Positions 1 through 7,374 of a DNA stretch of 64,000 nucleotides are shown piece by piece (within the stretch, counting starts at the first letter, position 1; every line of letters begins with the position of its first letter). Source of the DNA: a bacterium HR40 (GTDB taxonomy: Bacteria > Pseudomonadota > Alphaproteobacteria > Geminicoccales > Geminicoccaceae). Below the pieces are notes generated by a model, which ran no database searches, was not told the DNA's origin, and saw nothing but the letters and a program-made list of their open reading frames with translations. A program made the translations under genes and the position numbers. The stretch lies in contig BEIQ01000002.1 of assembly GCA_002898275.1 (NCBI GenBank), positions 1-64,000 of the forward strand, read 5' to 3'.

Positions 1-903
1 TAGCACAGGGGAGACCGTGGGGGAACCACGGCCCACTGGCCATCACGAGGGCGAGGGCGGTGGTGCTTAGCACAGGGGAGACCGTGGGGGAACCACGGCG
101 CGCGTCCATGTCGCTCAAGAGTCGCTCCAGTGCTTAGCACAGGGGAGACCGTGGGGGAACCACGGCTCGCGCGGTCATGCTGAAAGTCGCTCACCTGTGC
201 TTAGCACAGGGGAGACCGTGGGGGAACCACGGCCGTGATAGGCCTGCTCTCGCCGCGGCGCGCGTGCTTAGCACAGGGGAGACCGTGGGGGAACCACGGC
301 TCGCCTCTGTGCGAGCTGACCTGGAGCGAAGTGCTTAGCACAGGGGAGACCGTGGGGGAACCACGGCAAGTGGCCGTATGGCTTCACTCGGTTCAAGGTG
401 CTTAGCACAGGGGAGACCGTGGGGGAACCACGGCACAGCGCCGCGCGTTATCGAGGACTTGACGGTGCTTAGCACAGGGGAGACCGTGGGGGAACCACGG
501 CTATAGGGGGAGGTCGGGGGCGGTCTGTCCGGTGCTTAGCACAGGGGAGACCGTGGGGGAACCACGGCTGAACGGCATGCATTGAATTATAATTAGCCGT
601 GCTTAGCACAGGGGAGACCGTGGGGGAACCACGGCACGGTGAAACCGTAAAGCTGGCGAACCTTGGTGCTTAGCACAGGGGAGACCGTGGGGGAACCACG
701 GCCCACTGGCCATCACGAGGGCGAGGGCGGTGGTGCTTAGCACAGGGGAGACCGTGGGGGAACCACGGCGCGCGTCCATGTCGCTCAAGAGTCGCTCCAG
801 TGCTTAGCACAGGGGAGACCGTGGGGGAACCACGGCTCGCGCGGTCATGCTGAAAGTCGCTCACCTGTGCTTAGCACAGGGGAGACCGTGGGGGAACCAC
901 GGC
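1..903. CRISPR. CRISPR-type array: 14 repeats (first truncated), 13 spacers, 10 distinct
   Basis: A 37-base repeat recurs with an exact 67-base period, so every spacer is exactly 30 bases. It begins GTGCTTAGCAC and ends CCGTGGGGGAACCACGGC. Full repeats start at 63, 130, 197, 264, 331, 398, 465, 532, 599, 666, 733, 800 and 867; the first copy (1-32) lacks its first five bases because the window starts inside it. All copies look identical, including the last (867-903). The repeat holds two perfect hairpins, GTGC-TTA-GCAC and CCGTGG-GGGAA-CCACGG. No cas gene lies within the window, so type and direction are undetermined; the genes would have to be left of position 1 or elsewhere. The spacer at 569-598 is AT-rich compared with the host, as expected for phage or plasmid DNA. 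Confidence 0.93.
671..903. repeat. 233-base exact duplication of the array's first units (1-233)
   Basis: Positions 671-903 repeat positions 1-233 base for base, an offset of 670 bases or ten array units. As a result spacers at 703-732, 770-799 and 837-866 are copies of those at 33-62, 100-129 and 167-196. Either a three-unit segment was duplicated inside the array, or the left edge of the contig is an assembly loop caused by the repeats. The position of one copy at the very start of the window makes the second explanation plausible. Confidence 0.95.
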
Positions 904-1036
904 GGATCCGGCCGGACCCGGCCGAGCCCCACGCCCGCCAGCCCCTCGTCGCCCTCCCGAAAAACCCGCCCAACCCCTGCGATCGCATGTCGCATCCTCG
1001 CACCCCCCTTCGACGCGAACATTGCCCGACTCGGAG
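904..1036. other. Flank between CRISPR array and cox11
   Basis: This 133-base stretch separates the terminal repeat from cox11. It is very GC-rich, with runs such as GGCCGGACCCGGCC near 911, and shows no degenerate repeat copy. It is not obviously the AT-rich leader expected next to the newest spacers, so the leader may lie on the other side. No promoter could be picked out with confidence. Confidence 0.4.
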
Positions 1037-1708
1037 ATGGCTTCGGATCCCGCCATGATCGCCCTCGCGCGACGCAATCTGCGCACGCTTTTGCTCCTCG
1101 CCCTACCCGTCGCCGCCATGATCGGCCTGGTCGCCGCCTCGCCCACCCTCTACCGCCTGTTCTGCGCCGTCACCGGCTACGGCGGCACCACCCAACGCGC
1201 CGACGCCCCGCCCGCCACCCCTGCCACCGACCGGCCCGGCACCCTCCCCACCCTCACCGTGTCCTTCGACGCCAATGTCGGGCGCGGCCTGCCCTGGCGC
1301 TTCGGCCCGCGCGTCTCGCACATCGACGTGCGCCCCGGCGAACCCGTCCTCGTACACTATTTCGCCGAGAACCTCGCCGACCGGCCGGTGGTCGGGCGCG
1401 CCACCTTCAACGTCACCCCCTTCAAGGCCGCACCCTATTTCTTCAAGACCGAATGCTTCTGCTTCAGCGAACAGAAGCTCGACCCGGGCGAGCGCGTCGA
1501 GATGCCGGTCCAGTTCTTCATCGATCCCGGCCTGTTCGACGATCCCTACGCCCGGGAAGTCCGCCACATCACCCTGTCCTATACCTTCTTCCCGCAAGAC
1601 GTCGATCCGGCCACCGCCCGCGATCTCGCGGACACCGCCGCCGCCCGGCGCGAGGCGCTCGCTCGCGGTGCCAGCGGGCCCTTCCGCGCCGACGCCCCGC
1701 GCCGCTGA
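1037..1708 (+). CDS. cox11: Cytochrome c oxidase assembly protein Cox11/CtaG
   Basis: Copper chaperone that delivers copper to the CuB site of cytochrome c oxidase subunit I; it is anchored in the inner membrane with its copper domain in the periplasm. The 223-residue product has one N-terminal membrane segment (about residues 16-35), the family-typical LFCAVTGYGG stretch after it, and the copper-binding CFCF motif (Cys140, Cys142, in TECFCFSEQ). The ATG at 1037 is chosen; an ATG at 1055 or a TTG at 1022 are alternatives and none has a convincing ribosome-binding site. No other cox/cta gene lies downstream, where ctaE would normally follow: prfC is convergent only 38 bases on. The usual partners may be left of the array. 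Confidence 0.93.
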   Translation: MASDPAMIALARRNLRTLLLLALPVAAMIGLVAASPTLYRLFCAVTGYGGTTQRADAPPATPATDRPGTLPTLTVSFDANVGRGLPWRFGPRVSHIDVRPGEPVLVHYFAENLADRPVVGRATFNVTPFKAAPYFFKTECFCFSEQKLDPGERVEMPVQFFIDPGLFDDPYAREVRHITLSYTFFPQDVDPATARDLADTAAARREALARGASGPFRADAPRR

Positions 1709-1746
1709 CCCCGCCTCGCCCGCGCCCCGCCCCCGGACGCTCGCCC

Positions 1747-3402
1747 TCACCCGGACGGCACGGCCCCGGAGCCGCGCTCCAGGGTGGCAGCGAAGCGCAC
1801 CCTCGGAAAGTCCTTCTGCGCTCGCTCGAGATCCCAGAGGTTGCGGGCGAGATAGACGAGATGGCCGTCGCTGTCGACGCCGAGGCTCGCCCGTTTGGCG
1901 GCGACGAAGCGCTGCCGCTCCGCCTCGTCGGCCGGCCGACACCAACGGGCGGTGACATAGGGGGCGGCCTCGAACGCGATCGGCAATTGGTACTCCGCCT
2001 CCAGCCGGGCGGCCAGGACGTCGAGCTGGAGGGGACCGACGGCACCGACGATCCAGTCCTGGCCGAGCAACGGTCGGAAGACCTGGACCACTCCCTCTTC
2101 CGCCATGTCGGCGAGCGCCTTGTTGAGATGCTTGGCGCGCATGGGATCGCCGAGCCGCACGCGCGCCAAAATCTCGGGGGCGAAATTGGGAATGCCCGAA
2201 AACCGCACCGGCTCGTCCTCGCCCAGGCTGTCGCCCACCCGCAGCTGGCCATGGTTCGGCAAGCCGACGATGTCGCCCGCCACCGCCTCTTCCGCGAGCT
2301 CGCGGGCGCGGGCGAAGAAGAAGATGGGATGGGCGGTGGCGATGGCGCGACCGTCGCGCGCCGCCCGCAGCCGGACGCCGCGGGTGAAGCGACCGGAACA
2401 GAGGCGCACGAAAGCCACCCGGTCGCGGTGGCGCGGGTCCATGTTGGCCTGCACCTTGAAGACGAAGCCGGTCACCCGCGGCTCGGTCGGGGCGACGGCG
2501 CGCGGCTCCGCCGGCTGGGGACGCGGCGGCGGAGCGAAACGGGCGAGATGATCCAATAGCGCCCGCACCCCGAACTGGCGCAGCGCGCTGCCGAAGAACA
2601 CGGGAGACAGATGGCCGGCGCGAAAAGCGGCAGGATCGAAGCGCGGCAGCGCCGCCTCGACGAGCGCCAGGCTTTCGGTGAAGCGCGCGAGGATGTCGGG
2701 CTCGGCGTGGGCGGCGAGGGCGGCGCGGTCGATGGCGCGCTCGGGAAAGGGCTCCACGGTCGGATCGAACAGCCACAGCCGTTGCGTGGCGAGCTCGAAG
2801 GTGCCGCGGAAGCTGCGGCCGCTGCCGACCGGCCAGTTCACCGGCGCGGGATCGAGGGCGAGGCGGTCGTGGATCTCGTCCATGAGCGACAGCGGATCGC
2901 GCGCCTCGCGGTCGAGCTTGTTGACGAAGGTGGCGATGGGGATGTCCCGCAGCCGGCACACTTCGAACAGCCGCAAGGTGCGGCTCTCGATGCCCTTGGC
3001 CGCATCGATCACCATGACCGCGCTGTCGACGGCGGTGAGGGTGCGGTAGGTGTCCTCGGAGAAATCCTCGTGGCCCGGGGTGTCGAGCAAGTTGAACACG
3101 CAGCCGGCATATTCGAAGGTCATCACCGAGGTGGTGACGGAGATGCCGCGCTTTTGCTCGATGGCGAGCCAGTCCGAGCGCGCCCGCCGCCGTTCGCCGC
3201 GGGCCTTGACCTCCCCGGCGAGATGGATCGCGCCGCCGGCCAAGAGCAGCTTTTCCGTGAGCGTCGTCTTGCCGGCGTCCGGATGGGAGATGATGGCGAA
3301 GGTGCGCCGACGGGCGACCTCGGCGGCGAGATCGGGGCGTGCATCCACGGACAACAGCCGAGCTCCGGAAGCAGAGAGGATCGACGCAGGTCGGTCCGTC
3401 AA
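1747..3402 (-). CDS. prfC: Peptide chain release factor 3
   Basis: Class II release-factor GTPase that recycles RF1 and RF2 from the ribosome after termination. At 551 residues it is close to the family's usual ~530. The GTPase motifs are clear: P-loop SHPDAGKTT near residue 40, DTPGHEDF for G3 and NKLD for G4, followed by the EF-Tu-like domain 2 and the RF3 C-terminal domain. The start used is a TTG at 3402; an internal GTG/TTG pair about 15 codons in (LLSVDARP) sits behind a GGAG and could be the true start. It lies 40 bases downstream of the thiamine-diphosphate enzyme on the same strand, so the two may be co-transcribed although their functions are unrelated. Confidence 0.93.
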   Translation of the reverse strand: MTDRPASILSASGARLLSVDARPDLAAEVARRRTFAIISHPDAGKTTLTEKLLLAGGAIHLAGEVKARGERRRARSDWLAIEQKRGISVTTSVMTFEYAGCVFNLLDTPGHEDFSEDTYRTLTAVDSAVMVIDAAKGIESRTLRLFEVCRLRDIPIATFVNKLDREARDPLSLMDEIHDRLALDPAPVNWPVGSGRSFRGTFELATQRLWLFDPTVEPFPERAIDRAALAAHAEPDILARFTESLALVEAALPRFDPAAFRAGHLSPVFFGSALRQFGVRALLDHLARFAPPPRPQPAEPRAVAPTEPRVTGFVFKVQANMDPRHRDRVAFVRLCSGRFTRGVRLRAARDGRAIATAHPIFFFARARELAEEAVAGDIVGLPNHGQLRVGDSLGEDEPVRFSGIPNFAPEILARVRLGDPMRAKHLNKALADMAEEGVVQVFRPLLGQDWIVGAVGPLQLDVLAARLEAEYQLPIAFEAAPYVTARWCRPADEAERQRFVAAKRASLGVDSDGHLVYLARNLWDLERAQKDFPRVRFAATLERGSGAVPSG

Positions 3403-3442
3403 ATGGGACGCCCCCTGGGGCCGGCAAGGGCGGCCGCGGCGG

Positions 3443-5131
3443 TCAGGCGATCCACTCGCTCACGGGTGCCGCGGCCTCCTCGAGCGGCTGACAGAGGATC
3501 TCGAGCAGGGCCGGGCCCGACGCGCGCAGCAGGCGCGCGACCGCCGGCTCGAGGGCGCGCGGGTCGTCGACCCGCTCCGCTTCGAGGCCGAAGGCCCGCG
3601 CCACGGCGGCGTGCTCGAGCGGGCCGAAGTCGACGGAGAAATAGCGGCCGCCAAAGCGAGTCTTTTGACCCGCCCGGATCCAGCCGTAGCTGCCATTGGC
3701 GAGCACCACGAACAGCACCGGCAGGCCGAGGCGCACGGCGGTCTCGAGTTCGCCGCACGCCATGGCGAAGCTGCCGTCGCCCATGACCGCCACCACCTTC
3801 TGCTCGGGGCGCGCCAGGGCCGCACCGAGCGCCGCCGGCAGGGCCCAGCCGAGGGCGCCATGGGCGCGGTTGGAGAGGAAGTGGCGGCCCGCTCGGGCGA
3901 GCGGGAAATAGGCCGAGAAATAGGGGCAGGGGGTGCCGGGATCGCACAGCAAGATGGCATCGGCGGGAAGCAGCCGCGCGAAGGTGGCGACCACCCGCTC
4001 CGGCCGGATCGGCCGCTCGTCGCTCAGGGCACGCTCGCGAAAGGCGGCGAACTTGCGCTCGCGCAGGCTCGTCACCTCCTGCCGACTGCGGCGGGCCACC
4101 GACGGCATGGGGTCGAGGGCGGCGAGAAGCGCCTCGAGAGCCGTGCGGGCATCGCCGACCAAGGCCGCCTCGGTCGGATAGTTGGTGCCGATCGCGGCGG
4201 GATCGATGTCGATGTGCACGACCCGCACCTCGCCGGGCTTAGGGTGACGCCAGCGTTCGGTGGTCACCGATCCGGCGCGGCAGCCGACGAAGAGCACGAG
4301 ATCGGCGGCATCGACGAGCGCTCGGGTCTCGGGGGTGCCGCCATTGCTGCCGACCACCCCGACCGCGAGCGGATGGGTCTCGGGGATCGCTCCTTTGCCC
4401 GAGATCGAGGTGGCCACCGGCAGATCCAGCCGCTCGGCGAGGGCGAGGAGGGCCGCCTCCGCCCCCGAGGCGAGCACCCCCCCACCGCAAATGGCCAGCG
4501 GCCGCTCGGCTTCGCGGAGCGCCCTCGCCGCCCGCTCCACCTCCGCCGGATCCGGCATCGGACGTTCGGCCGGCCACTGCTGGTTGCGCGGTTCGACCCA
4601 CAGTTCTTCGGGCGGCACCGTCCCCTGCTGCACGTCGAAGGGGATACCGAGATGGACCGCTCCCGGACGGCCACATGTCGCCATCCGGAACGCCTTGCGG
4701 ACGGCCCGCGGCAACGCCTCGGGCCGATCGACCACCTCGCTCCAGCGGGTGACGGGCCGGAACAGGGCGGCTTGGTCGAGCTCGGTCAGGGTGAAGCGTC
4801 CGCGGGCCGTCACCGCGACGTCGGTGGTCAGGGCCACGAGGGCGGTGGCGCTGCCGTCGGCTTCCGCGACGCCCGGCAGCATGTAGGTGGCACCGCCTCC
4901 GGAGGGCCCCTCGACGACCCCGGGCCGGCCGGTGAGGCGGGACCAGGCTTCTGCCATATAGGCGGCGTGCCGCTCGTCGCGGGCGAGCAGGTGGCGGATC
5001 GCGTGACGGCCACGGGCGAGGGCATCGTAAAAAGGCAGGCTGGTATCCCCGCACAGGCCGAACACCAGGCGCACGCCGTAGGAGTCGAGGAGCCAGACGA
5101 GCGCCTCCGCACCGCTGTAGGCGTTGCTCAA
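3443..5131 (-). CDS. Thiamine-diphosphate-dependent enzyme, acetolactate-synthase-like
   Basis: A 562-residue member of the acetolactate synthase/pyruvate oxidase superfamily with the three usual domains: PYR (1-170), central (about 190-320) and PP (about 370-540). The cofactor-activating Glu is present in ARDERHAAYMAEAW, and the ThDP/Mg motif GDG with its downstream Asn is seen in VMGDGSFAM...LANGSYG. There is no acetolactate synthase small subunit and no branched-chain biosynthesis gene beside it, so it is more likely a decarboxylase, carboligase or oxidase of unknown substrate than IlvB. The ATG start at 5131 faces the SleB-like gene across about 200 bases of divergent intergenic DNA. Confidence 0.85.
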   Translation of the reverse strand: MSNAYSGAEALVWLLDSYGVRLVFGLCGDTSLPFYDALARGRHAIRHLLARDERHAAYMAEAWSRLTGRPGVVEGPSGGGATYMLPGVAEADGSATALVALTTDVAVTARGRFTLTELDQAALFRPVTRWSEVVDRPEALPRAVRKAFRMATCGRPGAVHLGIPFDVQQGTVPPEELWVEPRNQQWPAERPMPDPAEVERAARALREAERPLAICGGGVLASGAEAALLALAERLDLPVATSISGKGAIPETHPLAVGVVGSNGGTPETRALVDAADLVLFVGCRAGSVTTERWRHPKPGEVRVVHIDIDPAAIGTNYPTEAALVGDARTALEALLAALDPMPSVARRSRQEVTSLRERKFAAFRERALSDERPIRPERVVATFARLLPADAILLCDPGTPCPYFSAYFPLARAGRHFLSNRAHGALGWALPAALGAALARPEQKVVAVMGDGSFAMACGELETAVRLGLPVLFVVLANGSYGWIRAGQKTRFGGRYFSVDFGPLEHAAVARAFGLEAERVDDPRALEPAVARLLRASGPALLEILCQPLEEAAAPVSEWIA

Positions 5132-5337
5132 GAGCGTGCCTCCCCTCGGGCTGCGATCCGGCTTTCGCCCGCGACGGCCTTTCGGTCAAGACCGCCTGCG
5201 CCGTGCGGGAGGGCGCCCGAACCGTCGGCCGCGATCTTCAGCATGCGTTAACGGGAGCGTGTTCAAATGGGCGCGGTCGGGTCGCGGATGGGATCGTGCT
5301 CGCCGGCGAACCCCTCGAACTGTTGCGTGCGCTCGCG

Positions 5338-6066
5338 ATGTTCGTCGCCGGGGGCGAACCCTCGCCGGCGCGGCTCCGCGACATCTCGTGCCTCGCCACC
5401 AATGTGTGGTTCGAGGCGCGCGGCTCGCCCTTCGTCGACAAGCTGGCGGTGGCCCAGGTGGTGGTGAACCGCGTGCGCGATCCGGCCCGGCCGAATAGCG
5501 TGTGCGGGGTGGTGTTCGAACCGCACCAGTTCTCCTGGACCAGCGACGAACGTCCCGACCACGTCCGCATCACCAACCGCATCGAGCGCGAGGCGTGGCT
5601 CGACAGCGTGCTGGCCGCCATCACGGCCCTCGACGGTCGTATGCCCGACCTCGCCGCCGGTGCCACGCATTTTCACAATCCGCAGGTGTCGCCCGCTTGG
5701 GCAGCCGCATTCGAGTATGTCGCCCGCTGGGGCGGCCACCGCTACTATCGCCCGGCCGAGCCTGCGGCTCGGAAAACCGCGGCGCGCGCGGGCGAGCGGG
5801 ACCCGCCGCCGGGGCCCCGCGCCGACGCTCCTCGTCGCGGCAATGGGCCGGCAGCGACAAAGGTCCCGCCGCCGCGACCGGGCGAGCGTGGCCTCGCGTT
5901 GTTCTGGCGCTATGCGGCACCGCTCGGGGCGGTGGTGGATTCCTCCCGTGCCGCCCAGCCGGCCCGGCGGCAGCCCTTCGCCTGGCTGCAGCCGCCTGCC
6001 ACATGGGCGGGGCTCGAGCCCACCGCGTCGCCGGAGAAGCCTCGCGGCAACACCGGGCGACCCTGA
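5338..6066 (+). CDS. Cell wall hydrolase, SleB/Hydrolase_2 family
   Basis: Carries the SleB-like hydrolase domain soon after the start (CLATNVWFEARG, then VAQVVVNRVRD, CGVVFEPHQFSWT and GATHFHNPQVSPAW), with the Glu of the FEARG motif as the presumed catalytic acid. Family members cleave peptidoglycan, in spores (SleB) or in vegetative Proteobacteria. The second half is a low-complexity Pro/Arg/Ala tail with no recognisable domain. No signal peptide is visible with the ATG at 5338. The frame stays open upstream to a GTG at 5203, with another GTG at 5296, so the N-terminus is uncertain. Confidence 0.78.
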   Translation: MFVAGGEPSPARLRDISCLATNVWFEARGSPFVDKLAVAQVVVNRVRDPARPNSVCGVVFEPHQFSWTSDERPDHVRITNRIEREAWLDSVLAAITALDGRMPDLAAGATHFHNPQVSPAWAAAFEYVARWGGHRYYRPAEPAARKTAARAGERDPPPGPRADAPRRGNGPAATKVPPPRPGERGLALFWRYAAPLGAVVDSSRAAQPARRQPFAWLQPPATWAGLEPTASPEKPRGNTGRP

Positions 6067-6139
6067 CGAATGGGCGAAGTTGCAGAGACCTGTGCGAGGA
6101 TGTTAAGGTGCCGTGCGATCGGGCCGGGATGGCTCTCGC

Positions 6140-7336
6140 ATGCACCCACGGAATCCCCGTCTCGACCGCCTCGCGGATTTCCCCTTCCGCCGTCTGGCGC
6201 GCCTTCTCGCTGGGCTCGCGCCACCGGCCGAGGTGGTGCCGATCGATCTGTCGATCGGCGAACCCCAGCACGCGCCGCCGCCCCTCTTGGCCGAGACCCT
6301 GGCGGCGCACGCCCATCTCTGGAACCGCTATCCGCCTCCCCAGGGCACGCCGGAATTCCGCGCCGCTTGCGCCGCTTGGCTGGAGCGCCGGTACCGGCTG
6401 CCGCCGGGTTCGGTGGATCCGGAGCAGCAGGTCCTGCCGCTCGCTGGCACCAAAGAAGGGCTCTTCCTCGTCGCTCAGCTCGTGGTCGATGCCGAATCCG
6501 CCTCCCGCCCTCCTCTCGTGGCCATGCCGGATCCGCTCTACGCCGTTTACTACGGCGCGGCGGTGGTGGCTGGAGCCGAGCCGCTTTGCCTTCCCGCTAC
6601 CGCGGCGTCCGGGTTTCTGCCCGACCTCGACGCCCTCGACCGGGACCAGCTCGATCGGCTGGCTCTCTTCTATCTCTGTTCGCCGGCCAATCCACAGGGA
6701 GCCGTCGCCGACCGGGACTATCTCGCCCGCCTCTATCGGCTCGCCCGCGAGCACGACTTCCTGGTCGCGGTGGACGAGTGCTACGCCGAGATCTACGATG
6801 GCCTTGCACCCCCGGGTGCGCTTGAGGTGGTGCGTGCGATCGATCCGGAATGGCGGAATCTGCTCGTCTTCCATTCGCTCTCCAAGCGGTCGAATGCGGC
6901 TGGGCTGCGCTCGGGTTTCGTCGCCGGCGATGCGCGGGTGATGCGACGGTTTTTGGAACTGCGCGCCTATGCCGCCGCGGTGCAGCCGCTTCCGGTCTTG
7001 GCAGCGGCGACGCGGCTCTGGCAGGACGAAGCCCATGTCGAGGCGAACCGCCGGCTCTACCGGCGCAAGTTCGACGTGGCAGAGGAGGTGCTCGGCGGTC
7101 GTCTCGGCTTCTATCGGCCGCCGGGCGGCTTCTTCCTCTGGCTGGGGGTCGGTGATGGCGAGGCCTTCGCGAGGCGAGCGTGGCGGGACGCAGGGGTGAA
7201 GCTGCTGCCGGGTGGCTATCTGAGCCCCGGAGTCGGGAAACACGCTCCCGGCGCGGGTCACGTGCGGGCCGCACTCGTGCACGGCGAGGAGGTGGTACGG
7301 GAGGCCCTCGGCCGGCTCGCGGCGCTCGCGACTTGA
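6140..7336 (+). CDS. dapC: Class I/II PLP aminotransferase, DapC-like
   Basis: A fold-type I pyridoxal-phosphate aminotransferase of about 398 residues. The Lys that binds PLP sits in HSLSKRSNAAGLRSGF, and the Asn of the cofactor site in YLCSPANPQG. The SKRSN(A/V)AGLRSGF signature and overall length match proteobacterial N-succinyldiaminopimelate aminotransferases, which act in the acyl-lysine branch of lysine and diaminopimelate synthesis. The family is not fully specific, so the substrate call is by similarity only. The start is the ATG at 6140 (MHPRNPRLDRLADFPF); the frame extends to 6113. ftsK begins 38 bases downstream. Confidence 0.75.
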   Translation: MHPRNPRLDRLADFPFRRLARLLAGLAPPAEVVPIDLSIGEPQHAPPPLLAETLAAHAHLWNRYPPPQGTPEFRAACAAWLERRYRLPPGSVDPEQQVLPLAGTKEGLFLVAQLVVDAESASRPPLVAMPDPLYAVYYGAAVVAGAEPLCLPATAASGFLPDLDALDRDQLDRLALFYLCSPANPQGAVADRDYLARLYRLAREHDFLVAVDECYAEIYDGLAPPGALEVVRAIDPEWRNLLVFHSLSKRSNAAGLRSGFVAGDARVMRRFLELRAYAAAVQPLPVLAAATRLWQDEAHVEANRRLYRRKFDVAEEVLGGRLGFYRPPGGFFLWLGVGDGEAFARRAWRDAGVKLLPGGYLSPGVGKHAPGAGHVRAALVHGEEVVREALGRLAALAT

Positions 7337-7374
7337 GAGGCTTGTTTGCGGGTAGCAAGCGGAAACGGTTGGCG

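Noticed and set aside
1-903. Array read as a TIGR-type guide array or plain minisatellite
   Set aside because: Thirty-base unique spacers between identical 37-base repeats fit CRISPR directly; TIGR arrays have much shorter paired spacers, and minisatellites do not have unique interspersed sequence.
847-2559. Long plus-strand open frame running from the array through cox11 and antisense to prfC
   Set aside because: It starts inside a spacer, is Arg/Pro-rich, and overlaps two genes with clear family motifs; it is a GC-driven shadow frame.
1103-3427. 774-codon minus-strand open frame across cox11 and prfC
   Set aside because: It shares the coordinates of prfC in another frame, has biased low-complexity composition and no motifs.
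3443-5131. Call as the IlvB acetolactate synthase large subunit
   Set aside because: No regulatory subunit gene and no branched-chain biosynthetic neighbours; sequence alone does not separate it from other ThDP decarboxylases.
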